NCBI RefSeq assembly: GCF_902833645.1
Contig: NZ_CADFGE010000015.1
Coordinates: 186,001 to 250,000, forward strand
Direction of reading: 5' to 3'
From: Paraburkholderia fungorum
GTDB lineage: Bacteria > Pseudomonadota > Gammaproteobacteria > Burkholderiales > Burkholderiaceae
Length of the DNA: 64,000 nucleotides
The position numbers and the translations under genes are program-made. The notes under the pieces were generated by a model. That model searched no databases, had not been told where the DNA came from, and saw only the letters and a list, made by a program, of their open reading frames with translations. How positions within the stretch are numbered: the first letter of the stretch is position 1; the number at the start of each line of letters is the position of its first letter. Below, one piece after another: positions 34,792 to 43,712 of the stretch.

Positions 34792-35561
34792 CGGCCCCCA
34801 CTCAAACTTCCGCTAATGCCGCAAGCGGTGCGGCGAGCACTGCCGTTGCTTCAGGCAAAATCTCCGGCGCCTCTGCCGCAGCGGCATCCGCTACTGCTGG
34901 TGCTTCGGGCGCAGCCGCCGCTAACCCGGCTTCCGCGGCCTCCGGCGCGACAGCAGCCGCCGGCGTTCCGGCCAGCGCGCCGGCTGCACCGGCGGTCGAG
35001 CGTCCATTGACGCATTTCCGCTCGCTGCCGGTTTCGGTCAAGGTGAACGGCGAGATCGTCGGTCCGACCGACGTGCCCGCCGGTCTGATGATGATCGATT
35101 ATCTGCACGAATACCTGCATCTGACCGGCTCGCGCCTCGGCTGCGGGCAGGGCATCTGCCACGCGTGCGTCGTGATCGTCGACAAGCCGGACGGCACCAG
35201 CGAAGAAGTGCGCACCTGCATCACGGGCGCGAACTTCTTCAACGGCAAAACCATCCGTACGATCGAAGGGCACGCGAAACGCAACGAAGCAGGCGAGGTC
35301 GTCGAACTGTCGCCGATCCAGCAGAAGTTTCTCGAACACTTCAGTTTTCAGTGCGGCTACTGCACGCCCGGTTTCGTCAACGCGGCGACCGTGTTGATCG
35401 AGCGGCTGAAGCGCCAGCCGGTTGCGAAGAATCAGGTCGAGCAAACCATCACCGATGCGTTGAACGACCATATCTGCCGCTGCACGGGCTACGTGCGCTA
35501 CTACGAGGCCGTGAAGGAGGTCGTGATGACCACGCCGGGTCTCGTAAAGGACGCCGCATGA
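34788..35561 (+). CDS. (2Fe-2S) small subunit with long Ala-rich N-terminus, cassette 1
   Basis: 257 residues. The first ~65 are Ala/Ser/Gly/Thr-rich low complexity with no charge pattern, then a double [2Fe-2S] protein: plant-type cluster CGQGICHAC ... C and the alpha-helical cluster CGYC ... CRC. It carries electrons from the molybdenum centre to the cytochrome. The low-complexity extension is absent from the equivalent subunit of cassette 2 (151 residues). No signal peptide is evident, so export probably rides on the Tat partner. Confidence 0.85.
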   Translation: MTAPTQTSANAASGAASTAVASGKISGASAAAASATAGASGAAAANPASAASGATAAAGVPASAPAAPAVERPLTHFRSLPVSVKVNGEIVGPTDVPAGLMMIDYLHEYLHLTGSRLGCGQGICHACVVIVDKPDGTSEEVRTCITGANFFNGKTIRTIEGHAKRNEAGEVVELSPIQQKFLEHFSFQCGYCTPGFVNAATVLIERLKRQPVAKNQVEQTITDALNDHICRCTGYVRYYEAVKEVVMTTPGLVKDAA

Positions 35562-36820
35562 TGAGCGCTTCCATGAATGTGCGCCGCGCGTTGCTGTTGC
35601 TCGGCACGGCGGCTTTGCTCAGCGCGTGCGGCAAGCAGGACGACTCCGCTGCTGCGATGCAGGCTGCCGCCGCACAGGGCCCGCAATCTACCCCCGCCGA
35701 TCCGCTCGCGCGTGGCCGTTACCTCGTCAAGGCCGCCGACTGCGCCGCCTGCCACACCACGGCGGATGGCGCGCCGTTCGCCGGCGGCGTGAAGCTGGCT
35801 TCGCCGTTCGGCACCTTCTACGGCACCAACATCACGCCGGACAAGGACCACGGTATCGGCAACTGGAGCGCGGACGATCTCTACAAGGCGCTGCACGACG
35901 GCGTCGCGCCGGACAAGCAACTGTATCCGGCCATGCCGTACACGTCGTACCGCCAGTTGTCGCGCGCGGATAGCGACGCGATCTACGCGTACCTGATGGC
36001 GCAGAAGCCGGCCGCCGTGGCGAACCGCGAACCGGAGCTGTCGTTCCCGTTCAACATGCGTTTTGGCGTGCGCTTCTGGGACTGGGTGTTCCTGAAGGAC
36101 ACGTTGCCGGATGCGTCGAAGGGACAATCGGCTGACTGGAATCGCGGACGCTATCTGGCGAGCGCGCTCGGCCATTGCGCCGAATGCCACACGCCACGCG
36201 GCACCTTCGGCCAGCTCGACGGCGCGAAGCCGCTGACCGGCGCGGCGCTCGGCCGGATCGCCGCACCCGACATCACGCCGCATGGTTTGGCGGCGCGTGG
36301 CTGGACCGCCGCGGACCTGCAGACGTTCTTCGCCACCGGCATCGCGCCGCAAGGCTCGGCGTTCGGCGAAATGTATCCGGTTGTGCATCTGAGCAGCCAG
36401 TACATGACGCACGACGACCTGCGTGCGATGTCGACCTATCTGCTCGGCGACGCGGCCCCGGCGCCGCAACCCTTGCAGTCGGTCTCGGCCGATGCGGCGC
36501 AACTCGAGGCCGGGCGCAATGTGTATCTCGCGGTGTGTGCCGGCTGTCACGGCCTTGGCGGTGAGGGCAAGCCGCACGTCGCGGTACCGATGCATGGCAA
36601 CTCGACCGTACGTCAGAGCGACGCGCATAACCTGATCGTGGCGATGCTCGACGGCATCGGCGCACAGGATTTCCCGGGCCTCGAGCGGATGCAGGAGATG
36701 CCGGGATTCGCCACGCAACTCAGCGACACGGAACTCGCCCAACTGGCGAATTATCTGCGCGCGACGTACGGCGGCCAGGCTGCCGACGTGACGGCCGATG
36801 CGGTGAAAGCGCTGCGCTAA
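35558..36820 (+). CDS. Tri-haem cytochrome c lipoprotein, cassette 1
   Basis: 420 residues with a lipobox (LLSAC) after a signal segment, so it is a membrane-anchored periplasmic cytochrome. Three CxxCH haem sites: CAACH, CAECH and CAGCH, each with downstream Met-ligand segments typical of the alcohol/gluconate-dehydrogenase cytochrome subunit family. Overlaps the Fe-S gene by ATGA. It would take electrons from the dehydrogenase and pass them to the respiratory chain. ATG at 35558. Confidence 0.9.
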   Translation: MMSASMNVRRALLLLGTAALLSACGKQDDSAAAMQAAAAQGPQSTPADPLARGRYLVKAADCAACHTTADGAPFAGGVKLASPFGTFYGTNITPDKDHGIGNWSADDLYKALHDGVAPDKQLYPAMPYTSYRQLSRADSDAIYAYLMAQKPAAVANREPELSFPFNMRFGVRFWDWVFLKDTLPDASKGQSADWNRGRYLASALGHCAECHTPRGTFGQLDGAKPLTGAALGRIAAPDITPHGLAARGWTAADLQTFFATGIAPQGSAFGEMYPVVHLSSQYMTHDDLRAMSTYLLGDAAPAPQPLQSVSADAAQLEAGRNVYLAVCAGCHGLGGEGKPHVAVPMHGNSTVRQSDAHNLIVAMLDGIGAQDFPGLERMQEMPGFATQLSDTELAQLANYLRATYGGQAADVTADAVKALR

Positions 36821-36988
36821 ACCTGCCCTGCGCCGGGGCGCTTGCAGTCCGGCGCCCCGTCTCTCCAGTGAATGGCGCGTAATGAACTCGCGCGTGATGG
36901 CTGGCTCAAATGGGTTCGCGCCGTTGCCCCTTGGCGGCGCGCGCTACGTTTCGCCGTAGACCCATCTGACTGTCTTCCCGGAGATTTC

Positions 36989-37402
36989 ATGAGTAATCGC
37001 GCGACGCAAACCGTTCCCCAATCTCCTGCCGCGCGGTCGCAAAGCGCGCCGCTCGCTTGCGTGCAAGGCACGATCAGCAAGGTGTTCCTCAACCCGGAGT
37101 TCCACAACAACGCCAATCATCAGCACTTCGTCATCCGGATCGACAAGGTGCTGAAGTTCGAAGGAACGCAGAACCTGGTCGGCGCGGAAGTATTCGTCGC
37201 TGTGCGTTTCGGCGACAGCGAGGGGTTGGCGCATGAAATTCCCGGCTTGCAGGCCGGCCAGCCAATCGAGGCTCAAGGCGAATATATCTCCGACGCCAGT
37301 GCTTATCCGACCCAGGACAACTCCAACCCCGTCCTGCCGGTACTGCACTTCACGCATCATCCGGTCGGCTACGTGAAGTATCAAGGCCAGACCTACAGCT
37401 AG
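36989..37402 (+). CDS. DUF3465-like small protein
   Basis: 137 residues. The core NHQHFVIRIDKVLKFEG, GQPIEAQGEYI and the tail LHFTHHPVGYVKYQGQTYS resemble DUF3465, a family of small OB-fold-like proteins with nothing known of function. The N-terminal 25 residues are unstructured; no signal peptide. ATG preceded by CGGAG. Follows cassette 1 by 168 bp, same strand. Confidence 0.6.
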   Translation: MSNRATQTVPQSPAARSQSAPLACVQGTISKVFLNPEFHNNANHQHFVIRIDKVLKFEGTQNLVGAEVFVAVRFGDSEGLAHEIPGLQAGQPIEAQGEYISDASAYPTQDNSNPVLPVLHFTHHPVGYVKYQGQTYS

Positions 37403-37953
37403 CCGTCACTCAGTCTTATCGAACGGATGGGCATGACGCCTGTCCGCTTGCCTACGCGTTTTTCTCCCACGCTCGCCGTCGCGGCGAGCGCTCATTCAAG
37501 TTTTGACCACGCTTTGCCGTTAAAGAAAACGTTTCCAGCCGATTGTGCGGCGGCGTAGCCGTCGGCGGACTTTCGCGGGTCTTTGCGGTCGTGCGTGTAG
37601 CGGCCTCAGGCCAATACCACACATGAGGCGCGACCCGAGTCTGCATCACCGTGCGTAATGTTTGTATCAGAGTGTGTGATGCGGAGCGTTTTTTGCAAAA
37701 CGCACTTTACAATTCTGCGTAAATTTTAATCGGCAATCTGGCCCTTTTCGCGGAAGATCGCCTGTTTATCGGGCATCCGGGCGTCCGGGCGTCCGGCAGC
37801 GCGCAAGGGATTGGGTTGGACGGCAGGACCTGGGTGAGCGCCGCACGAGGCGGCCTCGCTGTGTCGCGAGAGAAAGCAGCGCTTCGTCAGAATGCGCGCA
37901 TCGCACGCGACAGGGCAGCACTCGGCCTGCCAATAAAAAAGCAGGAGTCGAAC
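37403..37953. other. Long intergenic region upstream of NlpD-like gene
   Basis: 551 bp. No gene found. Features: GCATCAC half-sites facing each other at about 37641-37681; a GCGTTTT/AAAACGC stem-loop near 37687-37704; three degenerate CGGGCGTC units near 37775-37795; and GAAAACGTTTCC near 37526, a LacI-type operator core. Probably promoter-rich. Confidence 0.5.
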
Positions 37954-38916
37954 ATGTTGGGAAAGCGTTTCGACCGGACACTGATGGCCAGTCTGGCTGG
38001 CGTGTCGGTTGCGCTGGTGGTCAGCGGCTGTGCGAATGTGGGGCAGCAGGGCGGGCAAACTGGCGCGGCAGCGGCGACGCCGGCTGCGTCCGGTGTGCCG
38101 GCAGCGGCTGCAGCGCCGGCCTCCAGCGCGCTCGCAGCCCCGGCGGTCAAGCTAGCCGCGGACAACGGCACGCCGCTTAAGAACGCCCCGCCTCTGGTGT
38201 ATCGCGTCAGGCGTGGCGATACGCTGGCGCGCATCGCCCAGCGTCATCACTGCAGTGTCAGGCAGTTACAGGCGTGGAATGGCCTCAAGTCTTCCTCGCG
38301 GTTGAAGCAGGGGCAGGTGCTGCACGTCGCTTCGCCGGAAACGGTGCGCGCGGTTAATCAGGCCAACGCGGCGGCTGCTGCGGCGAAGGCTGCGGCAGCC
38401 GCCGCGCCGGTTGTTCCGCTCGCCGCGCGGCAGGCGCAGGCGGCGGCCGATGCGCAGGTAAGCGCGCAGGCAAATGCGCAATCGCCCGCGCCCAGTGCGG
38501 CTGAAGTGCGTGAAGTCGCGCATGAGACTTCGCGACATGCGAACGGTGTATCGCTGGTATGGCCTGCGGGTGGCCGTGTCGTCGAGGCGTTCCAGCCGGG
38601 CGAAACACGCGGCATCGAAATCGGCGGCAAACCCGGCGATCCGGTGCGGGCCGCGGCCGACGGCAAGGTAATGTACGCCGGCACGGGTCTGAACAGCTAC
38701 GGCAGCCTGATCATCGTCCAGCACAATAAGGACTTTCTGACTGCCTACTCCCATAACCGCAAGCTGTTGGTGAAAATCGGCGACATCGTGCGGCAGGGGC
38801 AGCAGATTGCCGAAATGGGCGACGAAAATAACTCGCGCGTCTCCGTAGGCTTCGAGTTGCGCCGCGACGGCAAGCCGGTCGATCCAATGCCGTATCTGCC
38901 GCAAGGCCGCGGCTAG
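37954..38916 (+). CDS. NlpD-like lipoprotein: LysM plus degenerate LytM (M23) domain
   Basis: 320 residues. The lipoprotein signal ends VVSGC. An Ala-rich linker separates LysM (YRVRRGDTLARIAQRHHCSVRQLQAWNGL) from a C-terminal LytM domain (VWPAGGRVVEAFQPGETRGIEIGG ... FLTAYSHNRKLLVKIGDIVRQGQQIAEMG). The zinc ligands of active M23 peptidases are not all present: the first His site reads RGIEIG and the HxH site VGFEL. This is the pattern of amidase activators such as NlpD/EnvC. Start at 37954 with GGAG upstream. It would activate AmiC-type amidases in cell division. Confidence 0.85.
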   Translation: MLGKRFDRTLMASLAGVSVALVVSGCANVGQQGGQTGAAAATPAASGVPAAAAAPASSALAAPAVKLAADNGTPLKNAPPLVYRVRRGDTLARIAQRHHCSVRQLQAWNGLKSSSRLKQGQVLHVASPETVRAVNQANAAAAAAKAAAAAAPVVPLAARQAQAAADAQVSAQANAQSPAPSAAEVREVAHETSRHANGVSLVWPAGGRVVEAFQPGETRGIEIGGKPGDPVRAAADGKVMYAGTGLNSYGSLIIVQHNKDFLTAYSHNRKLLVKIGDIVRQGQQIAEMGDENNSRVSVGFELRRDGKPVDPMPYLPQGRG

Positions 38917-38929
38917 ATAACGCGCGTCT

Positions 38930-39748
38930 TCAGTCGAGCCAACGCAGCGCTGCCGCGACGATCGCTTCAGGCGCGTCTTCCTGCATCAGATGACCGGCCT
39001 TCGGCACGGGCTGAAAGCGCGCCTCGGGTATGACCGCCGCCAGTTGCCGGCCGCGTTCGAGCGGAATCCACTGGTCGTCTTCGCCCCACAGAATCTGCGT
39101 GGGACACCGCATCTGCGCATAACGCGCTTCGACCTCGTCGGTGTAGCGCTGGTCCATCTGGGCGATCTGCCGATAGAACGCGGCTTGTCCGGTTGAGCCG
39201 AGCCATGGCGTCACATAAGGCGCGAGTTCCTCGTCAGGAATGTCGCGGGCAATCGCGCCGCGCACGTAGGCCTTTACCACCGCTTCGTGAATATACGGCG
39301 GTAGGCCGGCGAAGGCCGCGCCATGTTCGCGCACGTGCCGCACGAACGGCGAACCCCATGGCGCGACGGCGACCGGATCGATCAGCGTCAGACTGCGATA
39401 GTCGCATCCCTCGATCAGATGCGCGCGCAAGGAGGTTGCACCGCCGAAATCGTGTGCGATGACGTCCGGGCTCTTCAGTTGCCAATGCGCGAGCAATTCC
39501 GCCAGCAGCACGTTCTGCACGCCAAGTGAAACGTCCTGAGCATCGCGTTGCTCGGACTGGCCGTAGCCAAGTAGATCGTAGTAATAGACGGTGCGAATCT
39601 GCGCGAGATGCGGAGCAATGCGATGCCACACATAGGACGAAAACGGCGTGCCGTGAACCAGCACTAGTGGCGGACCGTTGCCCGTCACGCGAAAGCGCAC
39701 GGTTTGATCACGGAACGTATAGCTGTCCGGAAGTGGCCAGTTTTGCAT
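38930..39748 (-). CDS. Alpha/beta hydrolase with Asp nucleophile (haloalkane dehalogenase/epoxide hydrolase-like)
   Basis: 272 residues. Oxyanion motif HGTPFSSYVWHRI, nucleophile elbow IAHDFGGATSLRA with Asp instead of Ser, and catalytic His in KAGHLMQEDAP. The Asp nucleophile points to haloalkane dehalogenase, fluoroacetate dehalogenase or epoxide hydrolase groups rather than esterases. The second acid probably lies in ILWGEDDQWIP. Start MQNWPLPDS at 39748. Isolated; substrate unknown. Confidence 0.85.
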   Translation of the reverse strand: MQNWPLPDSYTFRDQTVRFRVTGNGPPLVLVHGTPFSSYVWHRIAPHLAQIRTVYYYDLLGYGQSEQRDAQDVSLGVQNVLLAELLAHWQLKSPDVIAHDFGGATSLRAHLIEGCDYRSLTLIDPVAVAPWGSPFVRHVREHGAAFAGLPPYIHEAVVKAYVRGAIARDIPDEELAPYVTPWLGSTGQAAFYRQIAQMDQRYTDEVEARYAQMRCPTQILWGEDDQWIPLERGRQLAAVIPEARFQPVPKAGHLMQEDAPEAIVAAALRWLD

Positions 39749-40208
39749 AGCGAAAGGGCGTTGTGAGTAAGTCTGCTTACCTTAGCAGGGCGCGCTAAAG
39801 TGTGCTGTCCGGCTTCTCGTGGCATCCTCCGAATGCTTCCCGCAAAAGCTCACCTTTATTTTATTCAGCAAAGCCAGGCAAATTCAAACGATCGCGACTC
39901 GTGGCGCTGCCGGATTGAGCGGCGAGTAGCGCGCACATCGCGCACTGTTGCGAAACGTGCATAAATCACCTTGAAATAAGGTGTCGTTGTGTCGGCTGGA
40001 TTCGGAAAGCCTGGTAATCGCAGCGGTGCCGAAGGGGGGCGCCAATTCCGTATTCAACGACTACGACGTGTGAATGACAGAAATTCACGGTTGGCCATGG
40101 TGAGGGAATTCGGGAGCCGAAGGCGCAGTACTCACCGGACGCCGCACTTAACCTCAGCGACGCCGTCCGGCTAACATCAACGAAGTCTGCGCGCTAATGC
40201 GCCGCCAG
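39749..40208. other. Intergenic gap with small palindromes
   Basis: 460 bp. No supported gene. Two hairpins: CACCTT(GAAAT)AAGGTG at 39967-39983 and CCGGACG ... CGTCCGG at 40135-40170. Neither has a T-run. Confidence 0.55.
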
Positions 40209-40607
40209 CTACTTCGACTCGATACCGCGCAGCAGTTGGGAAACCTGGCCGTGGTGGTGCAGGATCGCCGGGTCGGCTTGCAGAAGCGGCAAGTAGCGCG
40301 GCAGAAACGCATTGCCGGGTTGGTCGGAAGAAAACAGGCCGGTGATGGCTTCGGTCGCGCCAAGCCGATCGGCGGCGTCCGCTTCCTTGTCGTCGAGAAT
40401 TTCGTCGACGTTCGCGATCACGGTGGAGAGCGGCGTGAGCCAGCGGAACGCCGAGCCGTTGATGAGCACTTGCAGGAAGGCCGCCGGCGTGACGGGGCCG
40501 AATTCCTTTTCGTACGACGCGCGCTCGTGATCGAGTATCGACTTATGCAGCGCCAACAGCGGCTTGCGAATGTCCGAAAGGAATTGAATGCATTGCTGGT
40601 CGTTCAT
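40209..40607 (-). CDS. Conserved hypothetical protein
   Basis: 132 residues, largely helical, with no signal peptide or cysteine pair. It begins MNDQQCIQFLSDIRKPLLALHKSILDHERASYEKEFG and has segments (GATEAITGLFSSDQPGN, RYLPLLQADPAILHHHG) that look like a compact alpha-helical cytoplasmic protein. AAGGAG 7 bp before the chosen start supports 40607. I do not recognise a named family. It stands alone, with a long gap behind. Confidence 0.7.
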   Translation of the reverse strand: MNDQQCIQFLSDIRKPLLALHKSILDHERASYEKEFGPVTPAAFLQVLINGSAFRWLTPLSTVIANVDEILDDKEADAADRLGATEAITGLFSSDQPGNAFLPRYLPLLQADPAILHHHGQVSQLLRGIESK

Positions 40608-40995
40608 CTTGCCGCTCCTTCGGGTGGTCATGCTGGATCAAGCCAACGCGGCAATGGTAGCGCATCGGTTTGACTCCCGTTTCACTTTTGCGGCGGCCGT
40701 GGCGGCCCAGATCGTTGACGTCGCGTGGACATGCTGCGGACATGACCGGCCAGACTGCGGATTTCTTTATGCAAGGCTACAATTTCCACGTTCCTTTCCG
40801 CGCGTTCGCGCTGCGCACTATCTGTTGTACCCGTGGAACTGTAGCCGTATCGCGTATTAGCACGGCTGGTCGAATAAACACCACAAGTCTTTGCGTTTTG
40901 GTTCGAAGGCTCAGTCCAAACGGTCCGGCTAAGCAGCCTGACCAGCAGCCCGAACAGGCAGCCTCACAAACAATAAACCCCACTCGGATCCGCCT
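40608..40995. other. Intergenic region upstream of second dehydrogenase cassette
   Basis: 388 bp between divergent genes. No ORF of quality found. The last 80 bases are rich in CAGCC and CCGAACAGG repeats, and no strong ribosome site precedes the 40996 start. Confidence 0.5.
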
Positions 40996-41451
40996 ATGAC
41001 AACGTTCAACATCAACGGCCAGACTCACACTGTCGACGCACCCCCCGATATGCCTCTGTTGTGGGTATTGCGCGATCTCGTCGGCTTGACCGGCACCAAG
41101 TTCGGTTGCGGCATCGCTCAATGCGGCGCATGCACCGTGCATCTCGACGGCGTCGCGGTGCGCTCGTGCGTACTGCCGGCGGCGGCTGTCGGCGACAAGA
41201 AAATCACCACCATCGAAGCGGTCGGCGACACACCCGCCGGGCAAAAGATCCAGCAGGCATGGCGCCAACTGGACGTTGTGCAGTGCGGCTACTGCCAGTC
41301 GGGGCAGGTCATGTCGGCGGCTTCGCTGATCGCGAGCAATCCCAATCCGACCGACGCGGACATCGACGCCGCCATGGCCGGTAACATCTGCCGCTGTGGG
41401 ACGTATAACCGCATCCGCGCGGCGATCAAGCAAGCCGCGAAGGGGGCCTGA
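40996..41451 (+). CDS. (2Fe-2S) small subunit, cassette 2 (IorA-like)
   Basis: 151 residues. Plant-type cluster CGIAQCGAC ... C (residues about 40-62) and the second cluster CGYC ... ICRCGTY. It has the standard length of isoquinoline 1-oxidoreductase alpha subunits and lacks the long Ala-rich lead of cassette 1. It precedes the large subunit by a 1-bp gap, so it is cotranslated with it. Role: electron relay between molybdenum centre and cytochrome c. Confidence 0.92.
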   Translation: MTTFNINGQTHTVDAPPDMPLLWVLRDLVGLTGTKFGCGIAQCGACTVHLDGVAVRSCVLPAAAVGDKKITTIEAVGDTPAGQKIQQAWRQLDVVQCGYCQSGQVMSAASLIASNPNPTDADIDAAMAGNICRCGTYNRIRAAIKQAAKGA

Positions 41452-41452
41452 C

Positions 41453-43696
41453 ATGTCCCAGGGATTGCTCGATGCACAAAACGGCGCGCAGCCTTCGAAG
41501 CGCGGCAAGAGCGGCATCACACGCCGCACGTTCCTGAAGTTCGGCGTCACGGTGGGGGCGGCAAGCGGCGGCGGCTTGCTGCTCGGTTTCAGCATGCCGG
41601 CAGCCAGTCAGGATCAGAAGACCGGTAAATCGGTAATCGGCGGCGATGGAGATGAAGCACCGCAGAACGGCGTGTTCGCGCCGAACGCCTTCATTCAGAT
41701 CGACACGGCCGGCAAGGTCACGCTGGTGATTCCGAAAGTCGAAATGGGGCAAGGCGTCTACACGTCGATCCCCATGCTGATCGCGGAAGAGCTCGAAGTG
41801 CCGCTCGACTCGGTCACGCTCGACCACGCGCCGCCAAACGAAAAGCTCTTCATGGACCCGCTGCTCGGCGGGCAACTCACCGGCGGTTCGACGTCGATCC
41901 GCTATGCGTGGGAGCCGATGCGCCGGGCCGGCGCGGCCGCGCGCACGCTGCTGATCAGCGCCGCCGCGCAGCAATGGCAGGTCGATCCGGCAAGCTGCCA
42001 TGCGCAGGCCGGTCAGGTGATTCATGCGGCGAGCAATCGCAGCATCGGTTACGGACAGTTGGCGAGCGCCGCGGCGAAGCTGCCCGCGCCGCAGAACGTG
42101 CCGTTGAAAGATCCGAAAGATTTCAAGGTGATCGGCACTTCGGTTAAGCGTCTCGATTCGCCCGAGAAGGTCGACGGCACGGCCATGTTCGGACTGGACG
42201 TGCGTGTGCCCGATATGGTCTACGCGGCCATTGCGAACTGCCCGGTATTCGGCGGCACGCTCGCCAGCGTCGACGATACCAACGCGAAGAAGATTCCCGG
42301 CGTGCGCCAGATCGTCAAGCTCGACAACGCGGTCGCCGTGATCGGCGACCATACGTGGGCCGCCAAACGCGGTTTGCAGGCGCTGGATATCAAATGGAAC
42401 GAAGGTGCGGGCGCGCAGATCGGCATGAAACAGATCGTCGACGATCTTGCCAACGCTTCGCAACGCAACGGCGCGGTGGCGCGTAAAGAAGGCGACGTGA
42501 GCAACGCGTTTTCAAATGCGAAGACGCGGGTCGACGCCGTGTATCAGCAACCGTTCCTCGCGCATGCGACGATGGAGCCGATCAACTGCACGGTGCATGT
42601 GCGGCCCGACGGCTGCGATATCTGGCTCGGCTCGCAAGTGCCGACGCGGGTGGTGGATGCCGCGGTTGCCGTAACCGGTTTGCCCGCGGACAAGATCGTC
42701 GTGCATAACCATCTGATCGGCGGCGGCTTTGGCCGGCGGCTCGAATTCGACATGGTTACGCAGTCGGTCAAGATCGGCAAACAGGTGTCGACGCCGGTAA
42801 AGGTGCTGTGGACACGTGAAGAAGATATCCAGCACGACATGTACCGGCCGTACTACTACGACAGGATTTCCGCCGGACTCGACGCGAACGGCAAACCGGT
42901 CGCCTGGCAGCACCGGATTGTCGGCTCGTCGATCATGGCGCGCTTTGCGCCGCCCGCGTTCCAGCATGGGCTCGATCCCGATGCGGTGGAAGTCGCCGCT
43001 GATCTGCCCTATGACCTGCCGAACCAGTTGGTCGACTATGTCCGTCAGGAACCGCATGCCATTCCCACCGCATTCTGGCGCGGTGTGGGACCGACACGCG
43101 GCACCTTCGTGGTCGAGAGTTTTATCGACGAACTCGCCGCGCAGGCGAAAGTCGATCCGGTCAAATACCGCCAGGATCTGCTGGGCAAGACACCCCGCGC
43201 GCTGAACGTGCTCAACACTGCCGTGCAGGCGGCGGGCTGGGGCAGTGCGGTGCCGAAGGGGCAAGGGCGCGGGGTGTCGGTGATGCATGCATTCGGCAGC
43301 TTCTTCTCGATGGTCGTCGACGTTGCCGTCGATCAGGGCGAGGTATCCGTCAAGCGCGTGGTCTGCGCGGTCGATTGCGGAATGGTGGTGAATCCGAACA
43401 CGATCGAAGCCCAGGTGCAAGGCGGCATCATCTTCGGCATCACGGCCGCGCTCTATAGCCAGATCACGATCAAGGACGGCCGTGTGGAGCAGAACAACTT
43501 CACCGACTACCGGATGCTGCGGATCGATCAGGCGCCGCCGATCGAGGTGCATATCGTGAAGAGCAGCGAGGCGCCCGGCGGAATCGGCGAGCCCGGCACA
43601 GCAGCGCTCGCGCCGGCGCTGACGAACGCGATTTACGCGGCCACCGGCAAGCGGCTGCGCCAGTTGCCGGTCGGCAGCCAACTGCAAACCGCCTGA
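41453..43696 (+). CDS. Tat-exported molybdenum hydroxylase large subunit, cassette 2 (IorB-like)
   Basis: 747 residues. A Tat signal (TRRTFLKFGVTVGAAS, residues about 22-40) directs export. Conserved motifs include VEMGQGVYTSIPMLIAEELEVP, IGGGFGRRLEFDMVTQSV, FWRGVGPTRGTFVVESFIDELA and the catalytic GGIGEPGTAALAPALTNAIYAATG. The catalytic Glu is in GEPG. This is a textbook isoquinoline 1-oxidoreductase beta/IorB-type subunit, also found in membrane-bound aldehyde dehydrogenases. Start at 41453, just after the small subunit. Confidence 0.92.
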   Translation: MSQGLLDAQNGAQPSKRGKSGITRRTFLKFGVTVGAASGGGLLLGFSMPAASQDQKTGKSVIGGDGDEAPQNGVFAPNAFIQIDTAGKVTLVIPKVEMGQGVYTSIPMLIAEELEVPLDSVTLDHAPPNEKLFMDPLLGGQLTGGSTSIRYAWEPMRRAGAAARTLLISAAAQQWQVDPASCHAQAGQVIHAASNRSIGYGQLASAAAKLPAPQNVPLKDPKDFKVIGTSVKRLDSPEKVDGTAMFGLDVRVPDMVYAAIANCPVFGGTLASVDDTNAKKIPGVRQIVKLDNAVAVIGDHTWAAKRGLQALDIKWNEGAGAQIGMKQIVDDLANASQRNGAVARKEGDVSNAFSNAKTRVDAVYQQPFLAHATMEPINCTVHVRPDGCDIWLGSQVPTRVVDAAVAVTGLPADKIVVHNHLIGGGFGRRLEFDMVTQSVKIGKQVSTPVKVLWTREEDIQHDMYRPYYYDRISAGLDANGKPVAWQHRIVGSSIMARFAPPAFQHGLDPDAVEVAADLPYDLPNQLVDYVRQEPHAIPTAFWRGVGPTRGTFVVESFIDELAAQAKVDPVKYRQDLLGKTPRALNVLNTAVQAAGWGSAVPKGQGRGVSVMHAFGSFFSMVVDVAVDQGEVSVKRVVCAVDCGMVVNPNTIEAQVQGGIIFGITAALYSQITIKDGRVEQNNFTDYRMLRIDQAPPIEVHIVKSSEAPGGIGEPGTAALAPALTNAIYAATGKRLRQLPVGSQLQTA

Positions 43697-43712
43697 CTGA
43701 CAGGAGCCCAAC

